Below the pieces are notes generated by a model. That model had not been told where the DNA came from. It ran no database searches and was given only the letters and a program-made list of their open reading frames with translations. From an uncultured Alistipes sp. (GTDB lineage Bacteria > Bacteroidota > Bacteroidia > Bacteroidales > UBA932), in contig URSC01000011.1 of NCBI GenBank assembly GCA_900550465.1, positions 1-64,000 on the forward strand: DNA of 64,000 nt. Direction: 5' to 3'. Both the position numbers and the translations under genes were made by a program. This document shows, in pieces, positions 17,293 through 25,539 of the stretch; within the stretch, counting starts at the first letter, position 1; each line of letters opens with the position of its first letter.

Positions 17293-18771
17293 TTAATATG
17301 ATCTTGCAAATATCACCCTTCTCTGCGAAGGACGGCCGGAATACACGCATTTGCCGGGCTCCTCGCACACACAGCTGTCTACGGGGATGCACCGGATGGT
17401 CGCCTTGGTCTCCTCCTGAATCCTCATCTCGGTCTCGGGAGTGCCGTCCCAGTGGCAGAGCAGGAAGCCGCCTTCCTCTATGCGCTCCTTGAACTCGTCC
17501 CAGGTGTCCACCTTGATGGTTTTGGACTCGCGGAAGGCGAGGGCCTTGTTGTAGATATTGGACTGAATGTCGTCCAGCAGGCCCTTGATATGCCCGGCAA
17601 GACCCTCACGGGATGCGGCTGACTTCTCCAGAGTATCCCTGCGGCAGATCTCCACCTCGCCCCTCTCGAGGTCGCGGGGACCGATCACTACCCTCACGGG
17701 CACTCCCTTGAGCTCCCACTCGGCGAACTTGAAGCCGGAGCGGACATTGTCCCGGTCGTCTATCTTGGTGGAAATGCCGGCCTTTCCAAGTTCGGCGGCG
17801 ATTTCCTTCATATATGCCACCATGCGGTCGAGTTCCTCCTGACCTTTATATATAGGTACGAACACTACCTGTATCGGGGCGATGGCCGGGGGCAGGACGA
17901 GTCCGTTGTTGTCGCCGTGCGCCATGATGAGGGCTCCCATCAAACGGGTGGACACACCCCATGAGGTAGCCCACACGTAGTCGAGCTTGCCGTCCTTGTC
18001 GGCGAACTTCACGTCGAAAGCCTTGGCGAAGTTCTGTCCGAGGAAGTGGGATGTACCGGCCTGCAGGGCCTTGCCGTCCTGCATCATCGCCTCTATGGTG
18101 AGTGTATCCAGGGCTCCGGCAAATCTCTCGTGCTCTGACTTGTGACCCACCACTACCGGCATGGCCATGTAATTGCGGGCGAAATCGGCATAGACATGGA
18201 CCATCCTCTCGGCCTCCTCCATCGCCTCCTGAGCCGTAGCGTGGGCTGTGTGTCCCTCCTGCCAGAGGAACTCGGCGGTACGCAGGAAGAGACGGGTACG
18301 CATCTCCCAGCGCACTACGTTGGCCCACTGGTTGACCAGGATGGGCAGGTCGCGGTAGGACTTGATCCAGTTCTTATAGCTGTTCCAGATAATGGTCTCC
18401 GATGTGGGACGCACGATGAGTTCCTCCTCCAGTCTTGCGTCCGGGTCTACTACTACTCCGGGACCGTCAGGATTGGCCATGAGGCGGTGGTGCGTCACCA
18501 CTGCGCACTCCTTGGCGAAACCCTCTACATGCTCGGCCTCACGGCTGAGGAACGATTTAGGTATGAAAAGGGGGAAATATGCGTTCTGATGGCCTGTGGC
18601 CTTGAACATCCTGTCAAGTTGCTCATGCATCTTCTCCCAGATGGCATAGCCGTAGGGCTTGATGACCATGCAGCCGCGGACGGCTGAGTTCTCGGCGAGA
18701 TCCGCCTTGACTACCAGGTTATTGTACCACTGGGAATAATTCTCTTCTTTGCTAGTAACCTCTTTTGCCAT
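17293..18771 (-). CDS. proS: prolyl-tRNA synthetase (type 3, archaeal/eukaryal-like)
   Basis: This 492-residue class II synthetase attaches proline to tRNA-Pro. Motif 2 (RWEMRTRLFLRTAEFLWQEG) and motif 3-type residues are visible. It lacks the inserted editing domain of the E. coli type and has the C-terminal zinc-like region with CVCEEPGKC, both marks of the compact type 3 enzyme. Start: the ATG at 18771 gives MAKEVTSKEENYS; a longer frame begins with TTG and overlaps the promoter. It is the first gene of the operon that ends with tilS. Two tRNA-Pro genes lie at the window start. Confidence 0.94.
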   Translation of the reverse strand: MAKEVTSKEENYSQWYNNLVVKADLAENSAVRGCMVIKPYGYAIWEKMHEQLDRMFKATGHQNAYFPLFIPKSFLSREAEHVEGFAKECAVVTHHRLMANPDGPGVVVDPDARLEEELIVRPTSETIIWNSYKNWIKSYRDLPILVNQWANVVRWEMRTRLFLRTAEFLWQEGHTAHATAQEAMEEAERMVHVYADFARNYMAMPVVVGHKSEHERFAGALDTLTIEAMMQDGKALQAGTSHFLGQNFAKAFDVKFADKDGKLDYVWATSWGVSTRLMGALIMAHGDNNGLVLPPAIAPIQVVFVPIYKGQEELDRMVAYMKEIAAELGKAGISTKIDDRDNVRSGFKFAEWELKGVPVRVVIGPRDLERGEVEICRRDTLEKSAASREGLAGHIKGLLDDIQSNIYNKALAFRESKTIKVDTWDEFKERIEEGGFLLCHWDGTPETEMRIQEETKATIRCIPVDSCVCEEPGKCVYSGRPSQRRVIFARSY

Positions 18772-18813
18772 TATGTCTTGTTTATATGGAATGATTTTTG
18801 TTAATTTGTGTTG

Positions 18814-18821
18814 CAAAAGTA
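18814..18821 (-). promoter_or_regulatory. -7 element TACTTTTG upstream of proS
   Basis: A perfect TAnnTTTG on the minus strand lies 42 nt before the proS ATG. It overlaps the in-frame TTG that would otherwise lengthen the protein. Confidence 0.6.
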
Positions 18822-18850
18822 GTAATTATTGACTAAAAAGGAGGTTAGGT

Positions 18851-20125
18851 ATGAAAAAAAGTTTGATTTTGCTTTCGATCTGTTCCGCGGTCCTGTTGAC
18901 CTCCTGCGGAACATCCTCTTACTATGCATCTTCCGCATTTGAAGACGGCATATATTACAGGCCTTCCAAAGACGTCCGCGCCGAGAATGAGGCCGACGCG
19001 GCACAGGTACGCGGACTCATAGAGCGTACCCGCCAGGAGGCCGCCCGCTTTTCCGACACGATACTGATAAGCGGAGCCGCCGGAACGGTGGATATTCCCT
19101 ACGTCCCGGAGACACAGTACACCATCATGTTTGACCGCCCGCTGGATTCCATCAATGAGGTAAATCTCAACTTCAACTTCGACGACTGGTACCCCGGATA
19201 CGGCTACCGCGGCTATTACTCCTACTGGGACTGGAGGTACTGGAATGTATTCGGTCCCTCCTGGTACAGATGGGGATGGCATTCTCCCTGGTACGGCTGG
19301 GGCTGGTACGATCCCTGGTACTGCGGATGGAGCTGGGGCTTCGGCTTCGCCTGGGATCCCTGGTACGGCCCGTGGGGAGGATGGTATGCCGGATGGTACG
19401 GCCCGGGATGGTATGATCCCTGGTACTGGGGCTATCCCGTCGCATCCTTCTATCCCGCATACGCATATTACGGAAAGCGCAATGTCGGAGTCCGCACAGG
19501 CAGCGGGGTGACAGGAGGCAGGACAATGGCAATGGGCAAAGGCACCTCCCTGCGCTCCGGCGGCAGGACTCAGAGCGCAGCCCCGGCAATGTCCGCCGTC
19601 AGGGGCAGGACGGCCTCGCGGTCATCCTCGGCAAACTCCACCGTATCCACCCCCATGGGCGGAGGCAGGACAGCCGCCGGACGGTTCCATGCATCCGGCA
19701 ACAGCGTCAATCTGGGTGAGAGATATGTCAGCCGCGGAAGTCTGTCCGCAACCGCATCCCCCTCAAGGCAGACCGCTGCAGGAGGCAGGACGGCCTACAG
19801 CAACGGAGGTACTTTCCGCAGACCGGCGGCAGCAGGCAACACGTCCTACCGCAGACCGTCCGGCGTCTCGGCTGAAGGATTCCGCAGCCCCTTCGAGAGC
19901 CGCAGTCAGTCCTACAGCAGGTCATCCTTCAACACCGGCAGGAACACCGCAGGTTACAACCGGAGCACGGCAGTCAACTCCTCCCGCTCCTCATTCAACC
20001 GCAGCTACAACAGTTCCTCGCGCTCATCCTACAGCACCGGAAGCTACTCCCGCTCGTCCATGAGCGGAGGACGCTCCTACGGAGGTGGCGGAAGTGTCCG
20101 CGGCGGTGGCGGAGGACGCAGATAG
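18851..20125 (+). CDS. Trp/Tyr/Gly-rich low-complexity lipoprotein
   Basis: This 424-residue protein has a lipoprotein signal with LTSC (Cys19) and a short acidic/helical segment to about residue 100. A dense aromatic block follows (about 110-205) built from WYGWGW, DPWY and GPGWY units. The C-terminal half is Ser/Arg/Gly-rich, ending in GGGGRR. Similar Bacteroidales proteins exist but have no known function. The aromatic block could bind carbohydrate or membrane surfaces, or self-associate, which is speculation. AAGGAGG lies 8 nt before the ATG, an unusually good Shine-Dalgarno for this phylum. It is followed by a FadL-like gene 34 nt downstream. Confidence 0.75.
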   Translation: MKKSLILLSICSAVLLTSCGTSSYYASSAFEDGIYYRPSKDVRAENEADAAQVRGLIERTRQEAARFSDTILISGAAGTVDIPYVPETQYTIMFDRPLDSINEVNLNFNFDDWYPGYGYRGYYSYWDWRYWNVFGPSWYRWGWHSPWYGWGWYDPWYCGWSWGFGFAWDPWYGPWGGWYAGWYGPGWYDPWYWGYPVASFYPAYAYYGKRNVGVRTGSGVTGGRTMAMGKGTSLRSGGRTQSAAPAMSAVRGRTASRSSSANSTVSTPMGGGRTAAGRFHASGNSVNLGERYVSRGSLSATASPSRQTAAGGRTAYSNGGTFRRPAAAGNTSYRRPSGVSAEGFRSPFESRSQSYSRSSFNTGRNTAGYNRSTAVNSSRSSFNRSYNSSSRSSYSTGSYSRSSMSGGRSYGGGGSVRGGGGGRR

Positions 20126-20141
20126 CAGACAACTGGATATT

Positions 20142-20149
20142 TACATTTG
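20142..20149 (+). promoter_or_regulatory. possible -7 element TACATTTG before the FadL-like gene
   Basis: The element matches TAnnTTTG and ends 10 nt before the ATG at 20160. No TTG is present at the -33 distance, so read-through from the lipoprotein gene is equally likely. Confidence 0.35.
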
Positions 20150-20159
20150 ACTTCAAGAC

Positions 20160-21731
20160 ATGCTTAAGAAAATATTACTCACATCAGTTCTCTCGCTCGG
20201 TGTCATGCAGGCCTACGCACAGCTTACGCCTCAGTACACCTTCAACGCCCTGCAGCTTTCGAGCCAGTACTATGACGGTACCGCACGGAGTCTTGCCATG
20301 GGAAATGCAATGACCGCACTCGGCGGTGACCTGGGAGCCCTTTCATACAACCCCGCGGCCTCGGGAGTGTACCGGTACACTGAGTTCACCCTTACACCCT
20401 CAGTCTATTCAGCCTCAGCATCCACCACATTCCTTGGAAACACCTCCAAAGACAGCAGGACCCGTTTTGCCCTGTCCAACGTAGGCTGGGTCGGAGCATT
20501 CGAGACCGGACGGACCAGAGGCCTGCTCAATTTCAACCTGGCCATCACCGCCAACCAGACCAACAATTTCGCATTCAGCAGCTCCGGATCAGGAACACAG
20601 AACGGTTCCTCATATCTGGGTTCCCTGGCCGCGTCTGTACCTCAGGGCGTCTTCGGCTACGACATGGACATGTACGATGACTATGACGAATATCCCTTCT
20701 ACAACTCCAACGCATCCTGGACCCAGGTTCTGGCCTGGAACGCGGGCCTTATGGACACACTGGCCGTCGACCCGACATTTTTCCTGGGAGCAACGGAGAA
20801 CATAGACGGAGACGGCAGCATCTACATCCCCGGCAGCCTGAACCAGAGTTTCCGCAGGATGAAGACAGGCTACATCCAGGATATCGTGTTCAACGCTTCC
20901 GGAAATGTGGACAACATATTCTTCTTCGGAGTCAGCGTAACCCTGCAGAGCATCTGGCTGAACGACTACACATCCATTACCGAGCAGGCCGTCAATCCCA
21001 TGGACTTCAGCGGTGACGGAGGCTCCGGATTCAAGAACTTCACCCGTGAATATCAGATGACCACATCGGGCATGGGCGTGGATGTATCCGCAGGATTCAT
21101 CGTCAGGCCTGTCGCGGGCCTGACTGTCGGCGGCTCCATCTCCACACCTGACTGGATGTTCCTCAACGAGAGCTGGCAGGAGACAGTGAAAGGCAATACA
21201 GGACCTTTCGGTACCGCTTCGGTCAGTTCCCCGGTCGGCACCTACTCATACAGGATCACATCTCCCTTCAAATGGAATCTGGGTATAGGATACACCGTCG
21301 GCAGCTTCCTGGCTCTGGGTGTTGACTACGAACGGACGGACTACAGCAGCATCACCATGAGCTCTACCAGCGGTGACCGCAGTACTTTCGCCGCCGAGAA
21401 CGACTATATGTCCGCTTACTACCAGGCTGTCAACAATGTCCGCGCCGGTCTGGAAGCATGGCCCCACAAGCAGGTTGCTGTCCGCCTGGGATATGACTGG
21501 TACAGCTCGTCGGAGAAAAACTTCGACAACACCCGCCACTATGCATCCGCCGGACTTGGCTTCAGGACAGCCGGAGGCTTCTTCATCGATGCGGCCTGCC
21601 AGGTCCTGTGCAACAGACTTGCCAACTCATTCGCCCTATATGACAGCTATGCCGAAGGTATGCCGGCTCCTGTGGTGAAAGAGAGCAGCAACAACTGGAA
21701 AATACTTCTGACTCTCGGCTGGAGATTCTAA
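20160..21731 (+). CDS. FadL/OmpP1-like outer-membrane transport protein
   Basis: This 523-residue protein has a signal peptide (residues 1-20, ending YAQ) and a predicted barrel through to the final LTLGWRF, with a terminal Phe typical of outer-membrane barrels. The N-terminal YDGTARSLAMGNAMTALGGD and NPAASGVYR segments match the Bacteroidota OmpP1/FadL/TodX family, in which the plug-like N-terminus lines a route for hydrophobic molecules. The substrate is unknown. It overlaps the convergent WbqC gene by 4 nt. Confidence 0.82.
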   Translation: MLKKILLTSVLSLGVMQAYAQLTPQYTFNALQLSSQYYDGTARSLAMGNAMTALGGDLGALSYNPAASGVYRYTEFTLTPSVYSASASTTFLGNTSKDSRTRFALSNVGWVGAFETGRTRGLLNFNLAITANQTNNFAFSSSGSGTQNGSSYLGSLAASVPQGVFGYDMDMYDDYDEYPFYNSNASWTQVLAWNAGLMDTLAVDPTFFLGATENIDGDGSIYIPGSLNQSFRRMKTGYIQDIVFNASGNVDNIFFFGVSVTLQSIWLNDYTSITEQAVNPMDFSGDGGSGFKNFTREYQMTTSGMGVDVSAGFIVRPVAGLTVGGSISTPDWMFLNESWQETVKGNTGPFGTASVSSPVGTYSYRITSPFKWNLGIGYTVGSFLALGVDYERTDYSSITMSSTSGDRSTFAAENDYMSAYYQAVNNVRAGLEAWPHKQVAVRLGYDWYSSSEKNFDNTRHYASAGLGFRTAGGFFIDAACQVLCNRLANSFALYDSYAEGMPAPVVKESSNNWKILLTLGWRF

Positions 21732-22357
21732 AGAAGGTATGACACGGCATCCGGACCCTCGTTGAATAGCAGGTCGAGGACACTCAGTCCGGGAATGAAG
21801 CCGAATTTATCCGAAAATACCTGGTAATATGGTCTGAAGCGGTTCCTGAACATCTCGGGAACCGCTTTTTTAGGATGAACGGCATCCCGTAGGTCCAGAT
21901 ATCCCGCAGGATAGGAAGGGATGTACTCCGATGTGAGGGCTATCTCACAGCGTATCCCGAGAAGAGTCATGAGGCGGGTGATGAGGCTGAGGTTGAGTTC
22001 CGCCAGCCGGGACGGACGGGCATCCAGGACAGGGAATATGTCATCCTGGTAGTACTCGAAGAAAGCGGAGGTGCGGTAAGCGGAGATCAGCGCCCTCTCG
22101 TGCTGCTGCAGCCAGGGTTTGGAATAGTCTATGAGAGCTTCGCCTGTCCCCCTCGAACCGGAAGGCAGCGATACGGGTACGGTCAGAGACAAGACACCGT
22201 CGCAGGCATAGATCCTGCAACGGTTCCTGTAAGTCTGCTTGACGTATGAGTCATGTGCCTCTATCAGGAGTCTCCCGGCAGCGGCGGCCGCCATGAAATA
22301 CTCCACCGGAGGGAAATAGGCCGTGGACACCACGGCGCAGTCCGGCCGGCTACTCAT
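21728..22357 (-). CDS. WbqC-family protein
   Basis: The 209-residue protein has the family opening STAYFPPVEYF and HDSYVKQTYRNRC, followed by YDGVLSLTVPV-like and TSAFFEYYQDD segments. WbqC family members are found in O-antigen and related gene sets and are thought to act in surface glycan synthesis; the reaction is not established. It overlaps the end of lpxA by 8 nt as the last gene of the lpxD-lpxC-lpxA operon, which supports an envelope role. Confidence 0.85.
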   Translation of the reverse strand: MSSRPDCAVVSTAYFPPVEYFMAAAAAGRLLIEAHDSYVKQTYRNRCRIYACDGVLSLTVPVSLPSGSRGTGEALIDYSKPWLQQHERALISAYRTSAFFEYYQDDIFPVLDARPSRLAELNLSLITRLMTLLGIRCEIALTSEYIPSYPAGYLDLRDAVHPKKAVPEMFRNRFRPYYQVFSDKFGFIPGLSVLDLLFNEGPDAVSYLL

Positions 22358-23141
22358 CTACCGACAGGTCGGTGAACTTGATGATACCTCTCTTGGAGGC
22401 GCGGATGAAGTTGAGGATGTTGTCCCTCTCAATGCAGGGAGGTACCTCGCGCTCTACTTCCAGGCAGGCGTCGCTGCGGTTGAGTCCGCTGTTGTAGATG
22501 ATGCGGTATATCTCGCGGATACGGTCTATCTGCTCGTTGGAGAAGCCGCGGCGGCGCAGACCCACGTTGTTGAGTCCGCAGAAGGACAGGGGATGACGTC
22601 CGGCCAGGGCGTACGGAGGCACGTCCTTGGTGATGCGGGAGCCGCCCTGAATCATGGCATGTACTCCGATGTGGCAGAACTGATGGGCCAGGGAGCCGCC
22701 TCCGATGATGGCCCAGTCGTCCACGTCAGTCTCTCCGGCCAGTCCCACATAACTGGTCTGGATCACGTGATTGCCCAGATGGCAGTCATGGGCTACATGG
22801 GCGTAGGACATGATGAGGCAGTTGTCGCCGATCTTGGTAAGAAGCTTGCCGCTGGCGGCCGTACCGCGGTTGACGGTGGCGCACTCGCGGATGACGGTAT
22901 TGTCGCCTATCTCCACCCAGCTCACCTCGCCGGCGAACTTCATATCCTGGGGAATGGCTCCTACCACGGCTCCGGGAAATATCCTGCAGTTTTTACCTAT
23001 TTTCACATAATCCAGAATCGTGGCGTGGGGACCTATAACGCATCCCTCTCCTATCTCCACATGCTCCGCGATGTAGCAGTAGGGACTGATGTCCACGTTC
23101 GCGGCAATCTTGGCGTTGGGGTGTACCGTTGAGAATTGCAT
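22350..23141 (-). CDS. lpxA: acyl-ACP:UDP-N-acetylglucosamine O-acyltransferase
   Basis: LpxA starts lipid A synthesis by acylating UDP-GlcNAc. The 263 residues form a left-handed hexapeptide-repeat helix (IGEGCVIGPHATI and similar), the catalytic His lies in the SYAHVAHDCHLGNHV region, and a C-terminal helical domain includes GLRRRGFSNEQI. It starts 11 nt after the lpxC stop and overlaps wbqC. It is usual in this phylum for lpxA to follow lpxC directly. Confidence 0.94.
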   Translation of the reverse strand: MQFSTVHPNAKIAANVDISPYCYIAEHVEIGEGCVIGPHATILDYVKIGKNCRIFPGAVVGAIPQDMKFAGEVSWVEIGDNTVIRECATVNRGTAASGKLLTKIGDNCLIMSYAHVAHDCHLGNHVIQTSYVGLAGETDVDDWAIIGGGSLAHQFCHIGVHAMIQGGSRITKDVPPYALAGRHPLSFCGLNNVGLRRRGFSNEQIDRIREIYRIIYNSGLNRSDACLEVEREVPPCIERDNILNFIRASKRGIIKFTDLSVDE

Positions 23142-23152
23142 ACTTGTTCTAT

Positions 23153-24073
23153 TTATTTATTATTCTTTATCATCTCTCTCACAATCCGTGCCATATCCGT
23201 ATTGATCCTGTGGCCGGACTTGCGCGCCGTCACCCTGCCCCGTATACGGGTACCTATCAAGGAGAAATCCCCTATCAGGTCCAGGAGCTTGTGCCGGGCG
23301 CACTCGTTGGGAAAATGGAGGCGGACATTGTCCAGATAACCGTCGGGCAGCACTCCCACTTTCTCGACGTTGAAAAGTGCGGCCATGCGGGAAAGAGCCT
23401 CCCCGGATACGGGTTTCTCGACTATTACGAGAGCGTTTTCGAGGTCGCCTCCCTTTATGAGGTTGTTGTTGAACAGAAATTCCAGTTCATGGAAAAATAC
23501 AAAGGTACGGCACGGCGCCACCTCCGAGGCATAGTCCACCGCTCCGTCGTAGTGTATCTCCTGCACTCCGAGGACATGGGAGTTGAAATCTATGGTAAGG
23601 TCCACGGAAAAATCCTCTGCCGGGGAAATGGTGATGCGCGAGCCCGAGGCAGGGTCCTCAACCGTCACCTCCTCCTTAACGGAATAATAGGTGCGGGGGG
23701 CGTCCTGCTCCTGCAGGCCGTCGGCCGCGATGGCCCTGACATACGGGAGGGCGCTTCCGTCCAGGATAGGCACCTCCAGGGAGTCGAGCCTTACCAGGGC
23801 ATTGTCCACGCCCATCCCTGAAAACGCCGAGAGCAGATGCTCCGCCGTGGAGACACGTATCTCCCCCTTTTCCAGGGTGGTACCTCTCTGAGTGGTGGTG
23901 ACGTAGTCCGCCACTGCCTCTATCACCGCATCCGGCCCCAGGTCCTCCCTGAGAAAACGGATGCCGCTGCCCTCCGGAGCCGGACACAGCGTCATTTTTA
24001 CCTTTTTACCGGAATGAAGTCCCTTCCCTTCGAATATATATTCTTTTCTGAGTGTTCTCTGATTGTCCTGCAT
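23153..24073 (-). CDS. lpxC: UDP-3-O-acyl-N-acetylglucosamine deacetylase, stand-alone
   Basis: This zinc enzyme performs the committed step of lipid A synthesis. The 306 residues hold both LpxC folds, with zinc ligands His79 (STAEHLLSAFSG), His261 and Asp265 (ARHKLLDLIGDF), and the catalytic-region His288 (RKSGHRIN). In most Bacteroidota LpxC is fused to the dehydratase FabZ in a protein of about 460 residues. Here the frame stops straight after the LpxC domain, 11 nt before lpxA, with no FabZ remnant between. Either the fusion was lost or never formed in this lineage. Confidence 0.94.
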   Translation of the reverse strand: MQDNQRTLRKEYIFEGKGLHSGKKVKMTLCPAPEGSGIRFLREDLGPDAVIEAVADYVTTTQRGTTLEKGEIRVSTAEHLLSAFSGMGVDNALVRLDSLEVPILDGSALPYVRAIAADGLQEQDAPRTYYSVKEEVTVEDPASGSRITISPAEDFSVDLTIDFNSHVLGVQEIHYDGAVDYASEVAPCRTFVFFHELEFLFNNNLIKGGDLENALVIVEKPVSGEALSRMAALFNVEKVGVLPDGYLDNVRLHFPNECARHKLLDLIGDFSLIGTRIRGRVTARKSGHRINTDMARIVREMIKNNK

Positions 24074-24094
24074 AAGTCTGCGTTTGATCTTGTG

Positions 24095-25087
24095 TTACTG
24101 TTTCCTGCCGTTGCGGCGGAAGACGGCGTATGCCCTCATGAAGTCCTTGTGGTCCATTGCCGGACTTCCCAGCAGAGTCCTGCCCTCCTCCTTGATGTCC
24201 GACATAAGTCCGGCCTGCGCCCCTATCATTGTCCTGTCGGCGATGGTGATGTGTCCGGCGAAGCCCACCTGGCCTCCGATCATGCACGAACGGCCGATCT
24301 TGGTCGAGCCGGCGATACCGGCCTGGGCGGCAATGACGGTGTTGGAGCCTATCACCACATTGTGCGCCACCTGGATAAGGTTGTCCAGCTTGACGCCCTT
24401 CTCGATGAGGGTGGTGCCCATGGTGGAACGGTCGATGACGGTATTGGCCCCTATCTCGCAGTCGTCCTCGATGGTCACGATGCCGGTCTGGGGGATTTTC
24501 TTATAGGTCCCGTCCGCCGTGGGAGCGAAGCCGAAACCGTCCGAGCCTATGACTGCATTTGCATGGATTATGCAGTTGTTGCCTATCTTACAGCCCTTGT
24601 ACACGCGGACGCCGGGATAGATGATGCAGTTCTCGCCCACCGTCACTCCGTCTCCCAGATATACCTGAGGATAGATCTGGGTGCCGCTGCCGATGATTGT
24701 CTTCCTGCCGACATAGGCGTGGGAGCCGACATAGACTCCCTTCCCCAGCCTGGCGGACCAGGCTATATGGGCAGACCAGGCGCGGCCCCTGCGTTTTTCG
24801 GACTTGAGCGCATTCAGCAGGTCCAGAAGCGAGGCCACGGCCTCGTATGCGTTGTCTACCTTGACCAGGGTGGCGCTGACGGCCTCCTTGGGCTCAAATG
24901 ACTTGTTTATGAGGATGATACTTGCCTTGCAGGTATACAGATAATGCTCATATTTAGGGTTGGCCAGGAAACACAGGGTTCCCGGCTTTCCGGACTCAAT
25001 GCGGGCCACTGACGACACCTTTGCCTCAGGGTCGCCGACTATCTCCCCCCCGAGATGCTCTGCTATGAGTTTTGCACTTACCTCCAT
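24095..25087 (-). CDS. lpxD: UDP-3-O-acylglucosamine N-acyltransferase
   Basis: LpxD adds the second acyl chain during lipid A synthesis. The 330 residues comprise an N-terminal uridine-binding domain, a long hexapeptide-repeat helix, the segment GFGFAPTADGTYKKIPQTG and catalytic His in QVAHNVVIG. First gene of the lpxD-lpxC-lpxA-wbqC operon, 21 nt before lpxC. A near-match -7 element (TTTCTTTG) lies about 35 nt upstream, divergent from the rimP promoter. Confidence 0.95.
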   Translation of the reverse strand: MEVSAKLIAEHLGGEIVGDPEAKVSSVARIESGKPGTLCFLANPKYEHYLYTCKASIILINKSFEPKEAVSATLVKVDNAYEAVASLLDLLNALKSEKRRGRAWSAHIAWSARLGKGVYVGSHAYVGRKTIIGSGTQIYPQVYLGDGVTVGENCIIYPGVRVYKGCKIGNNCIIHANAVIGSDGFGFAPTADGTYKKIPQTGIVTIEDDCEIGANTVIDRSTMGTTLIEKGVKLDNLIQVAHNVVIGSNTVIAAQAGIAGSTKIGRSCMIGGQVGFAGHITIADRTMIGAQAGLMSDIKEEGRTLLGSPAMDHKDFMRAYAVFRRNGRKQ

Positions 25088-25141
25088 GGTACGGTTCTTT
25101 GATGTCGGTTTTAAAATAATTTTGCAAAGAAAGCACTTTTT

Positions 25142-25173
25142 TTTGGATTATATACACAAAACCCTTATTTTTG
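25142..25173 (+). promoter_or_regulatory. promoter of the rimP-nusA-infB operon
   Basis: TTTTG at 25142-25145 region and TATTTTTG at 25166-25173 are separated by 20 nt, a full Bacteroidetes promoter. The rimP ATG is 74 nt downstream. Confidence 0.7.
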
Positions 25174-25247
25174 TGCGGATTTGGAAGAGGAAAGGGACGG
25201 CAAGTCCCTTTCGTTTTATCTGTAACTCACGAAAAACATTTGTCCGC

Positions 25248-25523
25248 ATGATAGAAAAAAGCACTATAGAACAGATCGCAGCCCCCTACATGGAAGAACA
25301 CAACCTGACCCTGGTAGACGTAAAGGTCAACAAGGCCAATAATATAAAGGTATACTTCCGTGCCCCGGGCCGCCCGGCCTGCATAGATGACTGCGTAGCC
25401 CTAAGCCGGTGGATAGAAGGACATCTGGACAGGGACAAGGAGGATTTCTCCCTGATGGTGAGCTCAGCCGGGGATGCCGACAGCAGTACCGCCGGTGACG
25501 AGGACGAAACAAATAATAATTAA
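25248..25523 (+). CDS. RimP-like ribosome maturation factor, N-terminal domain only
   Basis: The 91-residue protein aligns by eye with the RimP N-terminal domain: an IEKSTIEQIAAPY helix, LTLVDVKVN strand, CIDDCVALSRWIE and LDRDKEDFSLMVSSAG, where the family has a VSSPG-like turn. The family is normally about 150 residues with a C-terminal SH3-like domain. Here the chain ends 18 residues after the turn in an Asp/Asn-rich tail, and nusA begins 16 nt later, leaving no room for the rest. The operon position before nusA and infB supports the identity. It could be a reduced but functional form or a decayed gene. Confidence 0.8.
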   Translation: MIEKSTIEQIAAPYMEEHNLTLVDVKVNKANNIKVYFRAPGRPACIDDCVALSRWIEGHLDRDKEDFSLMVSSAGDADSSTAGDEDETNNN

Positions 25524-25539
25524 ATATACAACAACCGAC

